Positions 35,988-44,357 of a stretch of 64,000 nucleotides of DNA are shown here, in pieces. This DNA comes from Proteobacteria bacterium UBA6503 (GTDB lineage: Bacteria > Pseudomonadota > Alphaproteobacteria > UBA1280 > UBA6503). The stretch lies in contig DJLZ01000001.1 of NCBI GenBank assembly GCA_002436405.1, positions 434,713 through 498,712 of the forward strand, written 5' to 3'. Position numbers and translations under genes: made by a program. Positions within the stretch are counted from its first letter, which is position 1. Every line of letters begins with the position of its first letter. Under the pieces are notes generated by a model. It saw nothing but the letters and a program-made list of their open reading frames with translations, had not been told where the DNA came from and did not search any database.

Positions 35988-38762
35988 ATGACACGATCAA
36001 ATTTCTGCTGGTCATACTTAGGCTGCGTTGCGGCCTTTTCGGCTGTGCTTTTCACAGCTGTACCAACCACCGTTCAAGCGGCTGACTTAGGCGGCGCTGC
36101 TTCAACAGCGGCAAGTGCTGTGACCAACCCACTTTCAAGTATCTTTGGTGAAAAGGGCGACCTTGAGCTTAAAGACTCAATCAACTACCCCGATTGTTTT
36201 GAGTATAAAGAGAGTATGAGCATTACCTTCCACGATGAGTGTGTGGAAGAGTACTACCCGTATGTTTTTCCTGTTTACAAATATAAAGTTGAACACACTG
36301 AACCAAGTGTGATGATTGAAGCTGTTTTCCAGCCGGGTGGCGGCGTGCTGCAGACTGAAAGCTCGCTTGATAGTATTCCTGGTCAAGGTGGTATGGCTGG
36401 CGGCTTTTTGGGCGGCCAAGGGATGCAAGGCTCGCAAGCCTATGTGGGTAACCAAAACCCTAACATGCCGACTCTAGGCCGTATGCCGAACGTATATTTT
36501 GATGCCCACGTTTGGGGTGTTGGTCCACTTGGCTTCCTTGAGGCAACAAAAGGCGGTGATAGCCCCGTGAACAACCTTGCTTCAGGCAATGCTGACCCAA
36601 CCACTGTGACCGATGCGATGCCAGCTGGCCCATCATTTGGTGATGCGCCTGTGCCTGGCCTTGTGGGTGAAAGTGATAAAACAGCTTTAAAGTCGATGAT
36701 TTGCTGGCTTGCTGAAGCTGAAAATGAAGAAGATGGCTACTGGCTACCAGACCCAACAAGTGCGTCTCGTCACCTAGAGTTTTTGGCCCTTGCGCCAGAG
36801 CTATATGTTCGCGCTCGTTTGGCAAACTGGGGCTCAACATGGTTTAACCAAGCAGGTTCGGCACAGGTTTCAGCGACCAACGCTGGATCGTTTGTTGATA
36901 GCTTCGGTGATCACTCATCATTCTTGATGGCGGCAGCGGGTGCTGTGATTGGCTACGCCATGACAAAAGATGATCCAGCTTACACCTGTAGTGCCCAACA
37001 AGCGGTAACGCAGGCCAACGAAGCAGCGCAAGAAAACCAGGCAATTGTTGCTGAAAACCAAGATGCTTTGAACGAAGGTTTGGCCCGTGAAGCCACTTAC
37101 CTTCCTGCGGGCTATAACCAAGAAAGTGTTGGCTATGATACCTGCCCACTTACAGGTGTTGGCCACTACTTGGACGACAATAACAACATTCACTACGTGA
37201 ACTGTGACCCACAAGAACGTGTGATTAAAATGAACTGTAGCACAGGCGCGGCAGAACTTATTGAAGATGAAGATGCTCCTGGCCGTGTGACAGAATGGTT
37301 AAACCCTAAAACAAACCCATGTGCGGGCCGCCAAGGTCAGCGCTTCGGAACCGATCAACACCTATATGTGCGTGCACCATCATGTGTGAACCGCCTAAGT
37401 TCATTTAAGCAGGGTGGTAAATACCTAGCGTGTGATAGCCAAAGTACAACTTACGCAAGTTGTGGCCGTACCCTAAGCGGGACAGGTAGCATGCCATTCC
37501 CTCCACCGCTAAACGGTGTGCGTCCATCGTCACGTAAGTCAGGTGGTTACTCACTATGCACAGCGCCAAGTGGCAGCCGTACTGTAAACCAACTGCGTGA
37601 ATACAACGAGCAACTTGCTGCAACCATGAACGGCACAGCCGATGGTACAGCTGCGGGTATGGCTGAAGCGCAAAACCAAATTGATAACCAAGTGGCGCAA
37701 CAAGGTGCTGACTGCTCGAAGAGTGGTGGTAACAATGGCCTACTAGGTGCGGCAGCAGGTGCTGCGGCAGGCTACGGCTTGGGCGAACTTATGGGTAACA
37801 TGGATGGCTCGCTTGGTGGTATTACCGGCGCGGTTGACTTTGGCCCACTACAATCAAGCATTGGTGGCTTTACCGACGGTATTAAAGACCAATTTAGCGG
37901 TGTAACTGATGCTGTTGGTGGTGTGACCGATGGTATCGGTGATGCTGTAAATGGCACACTTGGTGATATTACTGGTGGTATGGGTTTAGGCTCTCTAAGT
38001 AACTTCACAAGTTCACTTGGGGCGCTAACCAGCCTAAACGCATCAATTGGCTCAATGACTAACCTAGCAACCCAGCTTGGCATTATGCCTGAGGCTTTGG
38101 GGGCGTTTATCTCAGCCTTTAACCAAGATAAGCTTATTCCTCTATATGTTTCAGAGATGGATAAGGAAAACTGGAGAAGTGAATCACCAGGTTCAAAAAT
38201 GGCACGTATGGCTTCAATGAACTCGGTACCGCTTGCAAGCTCAGTTGTGGGCTTTAGTAAAAACCTTTCACAGGTAAACTGTGGCGAGGTTGGTGTGTGG
38301 GGTCAGTTGTGCCCGCTGCGTGGTATGGTTGAAACTTCAGGTGATAACATGCCAGCTTCAGGCCTTGCAGCATGGCGTGCGTACCACAAGGCTTTGCCGA
38401 AGATTCCTGACCGTAAGCGTATGATTGATCGCCCAACGGCCTTTAACCTAGATTACCCGCATACCTCTGCGTGTTACGAAGTGGGTGAAGACCCTGAGGC
38501 TTGGGAAAGCCGCCGTAGTGACCGTGGTGGTGGTATCTTTGGCGGTGGCGGTAGTGGCCTGTTTGGTGGCCTAGCCTCTGGCTTGGATGGTATTGTTAGC
38601 GGTGTTGCTGGTAGTACTGGCCTAGGGAACTTGTTTGGCCAAGCGGAAGATAGCCGCCTTGAAACGGGTGTGTTTGTTTACACCTACTGGCGTGAGACCG
38701 AGTGTGAGTGGCAGGTATGTAGTACCAGCGGCGAAGTGCTCGAGTTTGAAAGTAAGAAATAA
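35988..38762 (+). CDS. Large TraU-like exported protein of a conjugation-type secretion locus
   Basis: This 924-residue protein has a signal peptide ending near TTVQAA. Parts resemble the TraU family in the form used by integrative conjugative elements: an N-terminal cysteine motif (YPDCFEYKE ... HDECVEEYYP), FDAHVWGVG, a NWGSTWFNQAG segment, and near the C-terminus CGEVGVWGQLCPLRG with AWRAYHK, then a Cys-rich end. TraU acts in the periplasm in pilus/mating-pair assembly and is normally 320-350 residues. The extra length comes from a Cys-rich middle and a Gly/Asp repeat region around residues 600-690 (units such as GVTDAVGGVTDGIGDAVNG). The TrbC-like and TraF-like genes that follow support the call; the homology itself is distant. 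Confidence 0.6.
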   Translation: MTRSNFCWSYLGCVAAFSAVLFTAVPTTVQAADLGGAASTAASAVTNPLSSIFGEKGDLELKDSINYPDCFEYKESMSITFHDECVEEYYPYVFPVYKYKVEHTEPSVMIEAVFQPGGGVLQTESSLDSIPGQGGMAGGFLGGQGMQGSQAYVGNQNPNMPTLGRMPNVYFDAHVWGVGPLGFLEATKGGDSPVNNLASGNADPTTVTDAMPAGPSFGDAPVPGLVGESDKTALKSMICWLAEAENEEDGYWLPDPTSASRHLEFLALAPELYVRARLANWGSTWFNQAGSAQVSATNAGSFVDSFGDHSSFLMAAAGAVIGYAMTKDDPAYTCSAQQAVTQANEAAQENQAIVAENQDALNEGLAREATYLPAGYNQESVGYDTCPLTGVGHYLDDNNNIHYVNCDPQERVIKMNCSTGAAELIEDEDAPGRVTEWLNPKTNPCAGRQGQRFGTDQHLYVRAPSCVNRLSSFKQGGKYLACDSQSTTYASCGRTLSGTGSMPFPPPLNGVRPSSRKSGGYSLCTAPSGSRTVNQLREYNEQLAATMNGTADGTAAGMAEAQNQIDNQVAQQGADCSKSGGNNGLLGAAAGAAAGYGLGELMGNMDGSLGGITGAVDFGPLQSSIGGFTDGIKDQFSGVTDAVGGVTDGIGDAVNGTLGDITGGMGLGSLSNFTSSLGALTSLNASIGSMTNLATQLGIMPEALGAFISAFNQDKLIPLYVSEMDKENWRSESPGSKMARMASMNSVPLASSVVGFSKNLSQVNCGEVGVWGQLCPLRGMVETSGDNMPASGLAAWRAYHKALPKIPDRKRMIDRPTAFNLDYPHTSACYEVGEDPEAWESRRSDRGGGIFGGGGSGLFGGLASGLDGIVSGVAGSTGLGNLFGQAEDSRLETGVFVYTYWRETECEWQVCSTSGEVLEFESKK

Positions 38763-38788
38763 TATTGGGCATGATGAAAGGATTAAAC

Positions 38789-39505
38789 GTGAAGCTTAAA
38801 CTTTTAGCCTTAATGTTCATGGGTGTTGCCGGCAGTTTACTGTCGGCTGCGCCTGTTTATGCGGGTATTACAATTGGCGGCCAAGAGGCACCAACTGCTA
38901 CAACCACGCAAGAACAGCCTAAAAAGAGCAACAGCCGCCTAAAGCGCAATAAGGCTGAGCCTCAACAGGTTGAAGAGCCTGCAGCTGGTGGTATCCGTCA
39001 AGCAGCTCCTGTTGAAACGACCACTCAAAAGCCTAAGTATCAGCAAGGTGATTTGCTGAAAATGGCTGAAGACTTCCGCATGCGTTACCGTAAGGATAAA
39101 CAAAAAATGTATGGCGAACAGCCAGCTGAGAGTGAATATCGCTACGGTTTTGTGTTAGCCTTCTTTGATACGCAAAGTTTGCTAGACCCTACATTGGGTA
39201 AACAACTGGGCGAGCTTGAGAAAATGGACGGCATTCAATTTAAGCTTCTAAAGAGCAAAGATAACGTGACCAAGTCGTATAAAGACTACACGCAAGAAGA
39301 GCTGAAAAAGATGGCCGAAATTGAGCTACCAATGGCGCGAGACGATACCAACGGCCGTATTGCCAGTAACTATAAGGTCGATAAGTTTCCGTCAGTGCTA
39401 TATGAAATTCCAAGCGGGGAAGTGGTGCGATTCCACGTCCCAAATACGATGGAGAGTGTTTTCCGTCGTATTCGCCAAGAGGCCCGCAAGGTTGATGGTA
39501 AGTAA
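38789..39505 (+). CDS. TrbC-like periplasmic protein (F-type conjugation family)
   Basis: The protein is 238 residues if started at the GTG at 38789, which has AAAGGA six bases upstream and gives a clean signal peptide (LKLLALMFMGVAGSLL, cut after VYA); ATGs at 38771 and 38774 are alternatives. After a Gln/Lys-rich linker the C-terminal half (YGFVLAFFDTQSL ... YKVDKFPSVLYEIPSGEV) has the thioredoxin-like pattern of F-type TrbC, without redox cysteines. TrbC works with TraW in pilus assembly. It lies between TraU-like and TraF-like genes. Homology is inferred from pattern and context. Confidence 0.55.
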   Translation: MKLKLLALMFMGVAGSLLSAAPVYAGITIGGQEAPTATTTQEQPKKSNSRLKRNKAEPQQVEEPAAGGIRQAAPVETTTQKPKYQQGDLLKMAEDFRMRYRKDKQKMYGEQPAESEYRYGFVLAFFDTQSLLDPTLGKQLGELEKMDGIQFKLLKSKDNVTKSYKDYTQEELKKMAEIELPMARDDTNGRIASNYKVDKFPSVLYEIPSGEVVRFHVPNTMESVFRRIRQEARKVDGK

Positions 39506-39536
39506 CGTTTAGCTAGTTTTAAGGGAATTACAGTTT

Positions 39537-40586
39537 ATGAGAGCAATTCAAACAACATTATTAATGGCAGCATTTATGCTGGTGGTGGCGCTATTTGCAG
39601 CTCCTCAGCCTGCTTTTGCCCGTTGTTTGGACTATTGGGCAGTAGGCCCATCAGGCTGTAGTGGTAAAGAGCCTGAGAAAACCGAGAAGAAGAAAAAGAC
39701 TAAAAAAGCCCCAACCGAAGAAGAGGAAGTGGCTGAAGATCCTGATGAGGAAGAAGAAGTCGCTGAAGAAGAGCAGACAGAAGAAGAGAAAAAAGAAGCG
39801 AAACTTCAAAAAGACATTGAGCAGTTTTATAACCGCCACGGTAAACCGCCTGAAGAGTTTGTGCGTTTTTACATGGACCCTTCACCACAAAACGCCTTGG
39901 CATGGGTTAAAAAGTATAACGAAAGTATTCAGCGTAGCCGTCAGCTAGCGGCCGCATGGACCCAAGCCCAGCAGATTTACAATAACTTTGACGAACAAGG
40001 CCTAGACTTGCCGCCAGAGCTATTGCCTGAATATGCCCGTACCCACGATGAAGACTTGCCACCTGTACAAGACCTTGGGCTAGAGCTACCGCCAGGCATG
40101 GAAGATGTATTTGGGGCTAAACCTAAAACAAATACACCGGCCCCTTCGGGTGATACCAGCAGTGCAATCGGTGGTCTAGCTGGCAGTGACCGTTTGCAGG
40201 TTATGGGTGAAAACCGTAGTATTGGGGGCGCACCTGTAGAAGCTAGTGAAGATTTGATTAAAATCAGTTATTATTTCTCAGCGAAATGCCCATACTGTAA
40301 AAAGTTTGAGCCTGGCTTTAGTCGTGTGATTAAAGACATGAAAGGCAAACTTGAGGTAACCTGTGTTGATATGACACCGGGTGGCCAAGCAGCTGAAAAC
40401 GTGCACGAAGGCATTCAGTGCCAATGGCGCCCACTATTGCCGGGCGAGAAAAATGCCATGGGGGTAGACTCTACGCCAACAATTATTGTTGATCGTGGCC
40501 CAGAAAAACCTCTAGAACGTTTAAGTGGTTACGTGGATGAAGGTAAACTCCGCGATTACATTGAAAAGGGCCCTAAAACGCAGTAA
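39537..40586 (+). CDS. Secreted thioredoxin-fold protein with CPYC site (TraF/DsbC-like)
   Basis: This 349-residue protein has a signal peptide (cut near PAFA), then a highly charged Lys/Glu segment (residues about 42-85), a helical middle, and a C-terminal thioredoxin fold: SAKCPYCKKFEPGF holds the redox site and VDSTPTIIVDRG the cis-proline. TraF-type and DsbC-type proteins of conjugation systems form disulfides in TraU, TraN and similar Cys-rich partners; the Cys-rich TraU-like protein upstream is the obvious client. An AAGGGA site supports the start. Confidence 0.72.
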   Translation: MRAIQTTLLMAAFMLVVALFAAPQPAFARCLDYWAVGPSGCSGKEPEKTEKKKKTKKAPTEEEEVAEDPDEEEEVAEEEQTEEEKKEAKLQKDIEQFYNRHGKPPEEFVRFYMDPSPQNALAWVKKYNESIQRSRQLAAAWTQAQQIYNNFDEQGLDLPPELLPEYARTHDEDLPPVQDLGLELPPGMEDVFGAKPKTNTPAPSGDTSSAIGGLAGSDRLQVMGENRSIGGAPVEASEDLIKISYYFSAKCPYCKKFEPGFSRVIKDMKGKLEVTCVDMTPGGQAAENVHEGIQCQWRPLLPGEKNAMGVDSTPTIIVDRGPEKPLERLSGYVDEGKLRDYIEKGPKTQ

Positions 40587-40620
40587 GGCGTTAAAGGGAC
40601 GGGGAAGTTGAAAGACGACG

Positions 40621-40938
40621 ATGGCTAAAAAGCGAGTCGATAAAAATTACGAATATCAACAGATTGCGCGCGAACGTAGTATTTGGCTATTGAAGCCTAT
40701 TACGCTTGTGTGCATCGTTATTTGGTGTTTTTACCCTTCTGTTGATATGATTCGTAACCTTGAAAGCAACGTACTGCTAGGTTTTCTGCTTGGTAGTGTT
40801 GCGGGCGTTATCATCAAATACCCTGACCTTAAGTACTACCTTTACACCCGACGTAAAAATACGGTTGAACGTAAAAACCGTATGCCTGACGAATACTACT
40901 TCGGGAAGATTAAAGAAGTTCTATTCGAAAAAGAATAA
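40621..40938 (+). CDS. Small two-helix membrane protein, putative anchor for the coupling ATPase
   Basis: The 105-residue protein has two membrane segments (about residues 22-40 and 50-68) and charged ends (KKRVDKNYEY at the start, RRKNTVERKNR after the second helix). This is the layout of the N-terminal membrane domain of TraD/VirD4 coupling proteins, which here is missing from the ATPase encoded 39 bases downstream. I propose that it supplies the anchor in trans; no database comparison was possible. Confidence 0.55.
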   Translation: MAKKRVDKNYEYQQIARERSIWLLKPITLVCIVIWCFYPSVDMIRNLESNVLLGFLLGSVAGVIIKYPDLKYYLYTRRKNTVERKNRMPDEYYFGKIKEVLFEKE

Positions 40939-40977
40939 ACCCAAAAATTACGCCTATTAAGGAACTGAGAAGATTAT

Positions 40978-42405
40978 ATGGTAGAATTTGCAGATCTTGA
41001 CGACTTGAAAATTGCCTCGCGCTTGATGACCCGACATTGCTTGGGTATTGCGGCGACCGGTGGTGGTAAGTCGAACTTCCTGAACCTTATCCTGAAGCAG
41101 CAAATGATGCGCGGCGGCGGCGCTATTCACATTGATGGTAAAAACTCGAAAGAAGCTATTATTGAGTTTTTGTCACTGGCAAAGCAGCACAACCGCTGGC
41201 AAGACGTACGTATTATTAACATTGATGACCCTAACTTTTCGAACACTTACAACCCACTGATTCGTGGTGATGGTGATGAGCTGACCTCACGTGTGATGCA
41301 GCTTTTGCCGGATGCAGGTGGTTCTGGGGCGTTCTTTCGTTCACAAGCGGGCCGCGGTATGCGTGCAATTGCAGGTATTCTGAAGAGTATCGATAAACCA
41401 TATAACTTTGGTGACCTTAACGTGTTGATGTCAAACGAGGCGGCTATGCGCCACTTGCTTCGTATTGCGCCACCAACTAAGGAAGCGAAAGACTTTCAGA
41501 TTTTCATGGACCAGATGATGGCCACTGACCCTCGCACGGGTGAAAAGGCGCTGAACACACAAAAGCTGCAGCATACCTTCGGTGACCTTGCGGGTCGCTT
41601 GCACTCATACTACGTTGGTAAAGCGGGCCGTGTTCTAAACAGCTACAGCCCTGAGATTGACCTTTACGACGCTGTGCGTAACAACCTTTTGATTTACGTA
41701 GCCCTGCCGATGCTTTCGAAGAACGAAATTGCTGTCGACTTTGCAAAATTCTTTGTATCTGACCTGCGTACTGCGATTGGTCAAATTCAGAACGATGACT
41801 ATAAACCAGCCCCAACTTACCTTGTGCTGATGGATGAGTTTTCATCTTACGCTATGCCGTCATTGGCGCCGGTATTTGAGCAGGCACGTTCATCAAACAT
41901 TTGTATGTTCCCATTCATCCAGACTTATTCATCACTGACCGATAAAGGTCGTGGCCTTGGGGATGACTTTGCCGCCAAGATTTTTGGTAACACCTGGAAC
42001 AAGATTTCATTCCTACTGCAAGAGCCTGAATCTTGCGAGATGATGAGTAAAACCGCCGGTGAAACCCTTAAAGAAAATGTGAGCGAGAGTATATCAGAGA
42101 ACTTGTCATTCCAAGCGGGTGACGATGATGCCTCTGTGCTTCGTACGGGTTCACGTGGTCGTGGCCACTCAAAATCAATCTCGCAGCAATACTCGGCGAT
42201 TGTGCGCCCAGAAGACTTCCGTACCCTAAACGATGGTGAGGCCATTTATATTGGCCGTAGTGAAGTTTTGAAGCTGCAAGTGCCATTGGTGCACCTGAAC
42301 GTGGAAGATAAAGAGATTGATATGCCGCGTTTCCGCATGCCAGCCCGTAGCGGCCTTGGTATCGCCGAAATGTACGATAGTTTGGGCGGCGAAATTAAGA
42401 AATAA
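40978..42405 (+). CDS. TraD/TraG/VirD4-family coupling ATPase lacking its membrane anchor
   Basis: The 475-residue protein carries a P-loop almost at its N-terminus (GIAATGGGKS, residues 23-32), a Walker B at 281-287 (YLVLMDE) and a C-terminal TraM-recognition-like part (RPEDFRTLNDGEAIYIG). VirD4/TraD proteins are hexameric motors that deliver substrates (relaxase-DNA or effector proteins) to a type IV secretion channel. Usual members have about 150 residues of membrane domain before the P-loop; that is absent here and probably encoded by the preceding small gene. No relaxase gene is nearby, so the cargo may be protein. Confidence 0.82.
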   Translation: MVEFADLDDLKIASRLMTRHCLGIAATGGGKSNFLNLILKQQMMRGGGAIHIDGKNSKEAIIEFLSLAKQHNRWQDVRIINIDDPNFSNTYNPLIRGDGDELTSRVMQLLPDAGGSGAFFRSQAGRGMRAIAGILKSIDKPYNFGDLNVLMSNEAAMRHLLRIAPPTKEAKDFQIFMDQMMATDPRTGEKALNTQKLQHTFGDLAGRLHSYYVGKAGRVLNSYSPEIDLYDAVRNNLLIYVALPMLSKNEIAVDFAKFFVSDLRTAIGQIQNDDYKPAPTYLVLMDEFSSYAMPSLAPVFEQARSSNICMFPFIQTYSSLTDKGRGLGDDFAAKIFGNTWNKISFLLQEPESCEMMSKTAGETLKENVSESISENLSFQAGDDDASVLRTGSRGRGHSKSISQQYSAIVRPEDFRTLNDGEAIYIGRSEVLKLQVPLVHLNVEDKEIDMPRFRMPARSGLGIAEMYDSLGGEIKK

Positions 42406-42506
42406 TCTTAAAAATAATAATAAAAGCAATATGTTAGGTTTGGAGTAAATATTCACTAACATTTGGCTTAAAAACAACAATTAGCAACAACTGGGGGAGC
42501 AGTTCC

Positions 42507-42782
42507 ATGCTAAACGAAACAGATAAAATTGCAGAATTACTCGTGGCACTCGAGATGCCGCTTAAGTACTTTGCACTCTTTTTGGTGTTTATTTACGTGA
42601 TTTGGTTCTGGAAAGTAGGGCCTTACGACGGCTTTATGACCACGCTTCAGACCATTAAAATGGTTGCAGAAAAAACAGCGCTGATTATCTATGCCCTTTT
42701 TGTATGGGTGTTTGTAAGTATCGGGCGAATGTTTCGTGTTGTTTTCGCCACAGTGCGGGACTTTTTCATGTCACGTATCTAG
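42507..42782 (+). CDS. Small membrane protein of the conjugation-like locus, function unknown
   Basis: This 91-residue protein has one membrane segment near residues 20-37 (LKYFALFLVFIYVIWFW) and a second near 58-75 (ALIIYALFVWVFVSIG). A GGGGGAG site precedes the ATG. I do not recognise a family. Its position between the coupling ATPase and a lipoprotein suggests a part of the same envelope complex. Confidence 0.65.
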   Translation: MLNETDKIAELLVALEMPLKYFALFLVFIYVIWFWKVGPYDGFMTTLQTIKMVAEKTALIIYALFVWVFVSIGRMFRVVFATVRDFFMSRI

Positions 42783-42875
42783 GGGTTTCTCCGCTTTACC
42801 CTTGATTGTTATTAGATGCATCCCGTAGATTAAGAGGGTGCACAAATAATAATTTTTATACAAGGGTTCCGATCC

Positions 42876-43787
42876 ATGCAGCTTAAGCAACTTCTTTTTA
42901 TTCTTCCTGTAGCGTTGTTCACCACCGCGTGTACAACAGCTAACCAGGCTGCTGCTCAACCAAACATGATGATGGCACAGCCACAAATGCAGCAGCAAGC
43001 CCCACACACTGGTGGCCAAATGGCTTACGCCGACTCTAACATGCAGTTTGCTGGTGCCCTTAGCATGCAGCAACAAGCGCTAGAGAACCTAAAGTCATTC
43101 ACAACACAACAAATGAACAACATGGACGAACGTGTTCGCCGTGTTGAGCGTGCAATGATCCGCCTTGACCGCCGCATGCAAGTTATCGAGCGCAGCGAAA
43201 TGGCACGTATCTCAAACGTAAACGTTGAAAACAGTGGCTTCCAGCCAACATCATTCAACGCGGGCGAAAAAGCTGAAAACAAAGGCAACCGTGACTACGG
43301 CCAGATGACTTCACCATTTTCACGTGGTGCAGCTGTTCTAAGCCGCACAGCCTACAGCGACGCTGCCCCACTAGAAAGCGCCTTTGTTGGTAAGCATGTT
43401 TCAATCGCGCCACTACAGCCTGCAAAGCCAATGGCCGCAGCTGGTGCTGCAACAGGTACACGCCTTGCGAGCCTAGCTGATAAAACATCAGACGCTGCCG
43501 CTGACACTGACGTTACAATTTGGACTGTTAACTACGACCCACGCAAAATCTGGCCAGACCGCAGCCAGTTGGCATCATCTTCTGATGTAGTTAAAGCACT
43601 TCGCAGCGGCGAACAGGTAACTGTTTTTGCCCGCGGTGCTCGCCCTTCATCAAAAGAGTTCCGTGAGCGTGTGCGTGCCCTAAGCCGCTACCTAGGTCGT
43701 GTTGCAAACCTTGATAGTGTGCCGATTGCAGCAATGCCTGCTGAGCACCTAAACTCAGAAACTATTGAACTACTCGTTGCACACTAA
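42876..43787 (+). CDS. Coiled-coil lipoprotein of the conjugation-like locus
   Basis: The 303-residue protein has a lipoprotein signal (ALFTTAC-TTA), a Met/Gln-rich stretch, a coiled coil (about residues 65-110, NMDERVRRVERAMIRLDRRM) and an Ala-rich linker leading to a compact C-terminal domain (VTIWTVNYDPRKIWPDR ... VTVFARGARPSSKEF). I do not recognise the family; the plan (lipid anchor, coiled coil, small alpha/beta domain) recalls outer-membrane core or scaffold proteins such as TraV or OmpA-like proteins, but no specific match can be claimed. A strong terminator ends the locus. Confidence 0.7.
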   Translation: MQLKQLLFILPVALFTTACTTANQAAAQPNMMMAQPQMQQQAPHTGGQMAYADSNMQFAGALSMQQQALENLKSFTTQQMNNMDERVRRVERAMIRLDRRMQVIERSEMARISNVNVENSGFQPTSFNAGEKAENKGNRDYGQMTSPFSRGAAVLSRTAYSDAAPLESAFVGKHVSIAPLQPAKPMAAAGAATGTRLASLADKTSDAAADTDVTIWTVNYDPRKIWPDRSQLASSSDVVKALRSGEQVTVFARGARPSSKEFRERVRALSRYLGRVANLDSVPIAAMPAEHLNSETIELLVAH

Positions 43788-43804
43788 ACCCTTCGTAATA
43801 AAAA

Positions 43805-43835
43805 GAAGCCCCCAGTTTTAACTGGGGGCTTCTTC
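43805..43835. terminator. Strong bidirectional terminator ending the conjugation-like locus
   Basis: GAAGCCCCCAGTT pairs perfectly with AACTGGGGGCTTC around two bases, followed by TTC TTC on the plus strand and preceded by AAAA, which gives Ts on the minus strand. It serves the lipoprotein gene and the convergent gene at 43845. Confidence 0.88.
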
Positions 43836-43844
43836 GTTAGAGGG

Positions 43845-44243
43845 TTAGGCATCCGAATCGGAAGAGGTGTTGTTACGCTCTGCGTAGAGTGCACGCATGT
43901 TGTTCAGAATATTCACCTCTTGCATTGCAGCGATGTGAAGCACAAAGCGCTCCGGAGGCACGCTGCCAAGTTCGTTGGTGCGAACCTTGTCAAAAATTTG
44001 ACGCTGGTTGAGGTTGCTCATGATAAGGGTGAGCTTCAGCGCAGGTAGCTTCTCGTCTGCAAACAGAAAAGCATCCATATCAGCAAGCGGGATGTTGCTA
44101 GCAAGGGCAACCTGCATGGTCACATCCGAGCTGAAAACAGCCAGCAGGTCACGCACGGCGGTGCATGCATCGCTGTGCTGAAGAGCCAGAAATACGCCAG
44201 AATGCCGATCAATGATTTCAGAACGACGGGTTTTCCTATCCAT
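43845..44243 (-). CDS. Hypothetical cytosolic protein
   Basis: This 132-residue protein has no signal peptide or membrane segment. It is helical and acidic toward the end (RNNTSSDSDA) and matches nothing I recognise. It lies between the conjugation-like locus and a periplasmic coiled-coil gene; whether it belongs with either is unclear. Confidence 0.6.
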   Translation of the reverse strand: MDRKTRRSEIIDRHSGVFLALQHSDACTAVRDLLAVFSSDVTMQVALASNIPLADMDAFLFADEKLPALKLTLIMSNLNQRQIFDKVRTNELGSVPPERFVLHIAAMQEVNILNNMRALYAERNNTSSDSDA

Positions 44244-44357
44244 AATGTATTCAAGTGCTTGTTGCCAAGCACAGTCCTTTAGAGAAAAAGAAAAGAAGAA
44301 TAGAGTTCTGTGACTTATATGGGGTTGGCCGGCAAGACTACAAGTGCCAGGGTTTTA

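Noticed and set aside
36177..38436. Several long minus-strand open frames
   Set aside because: All are shadows of the TraU-like gene; their composition (His/Gln/Ser/Leu-rich) is that of antisense frames.
35697..43840. Recent integrative conjugative element
   Set aside because: No integrase, relaxase, flanking direct repeats or tRNA target site is present and base and codon use match the neighbours.
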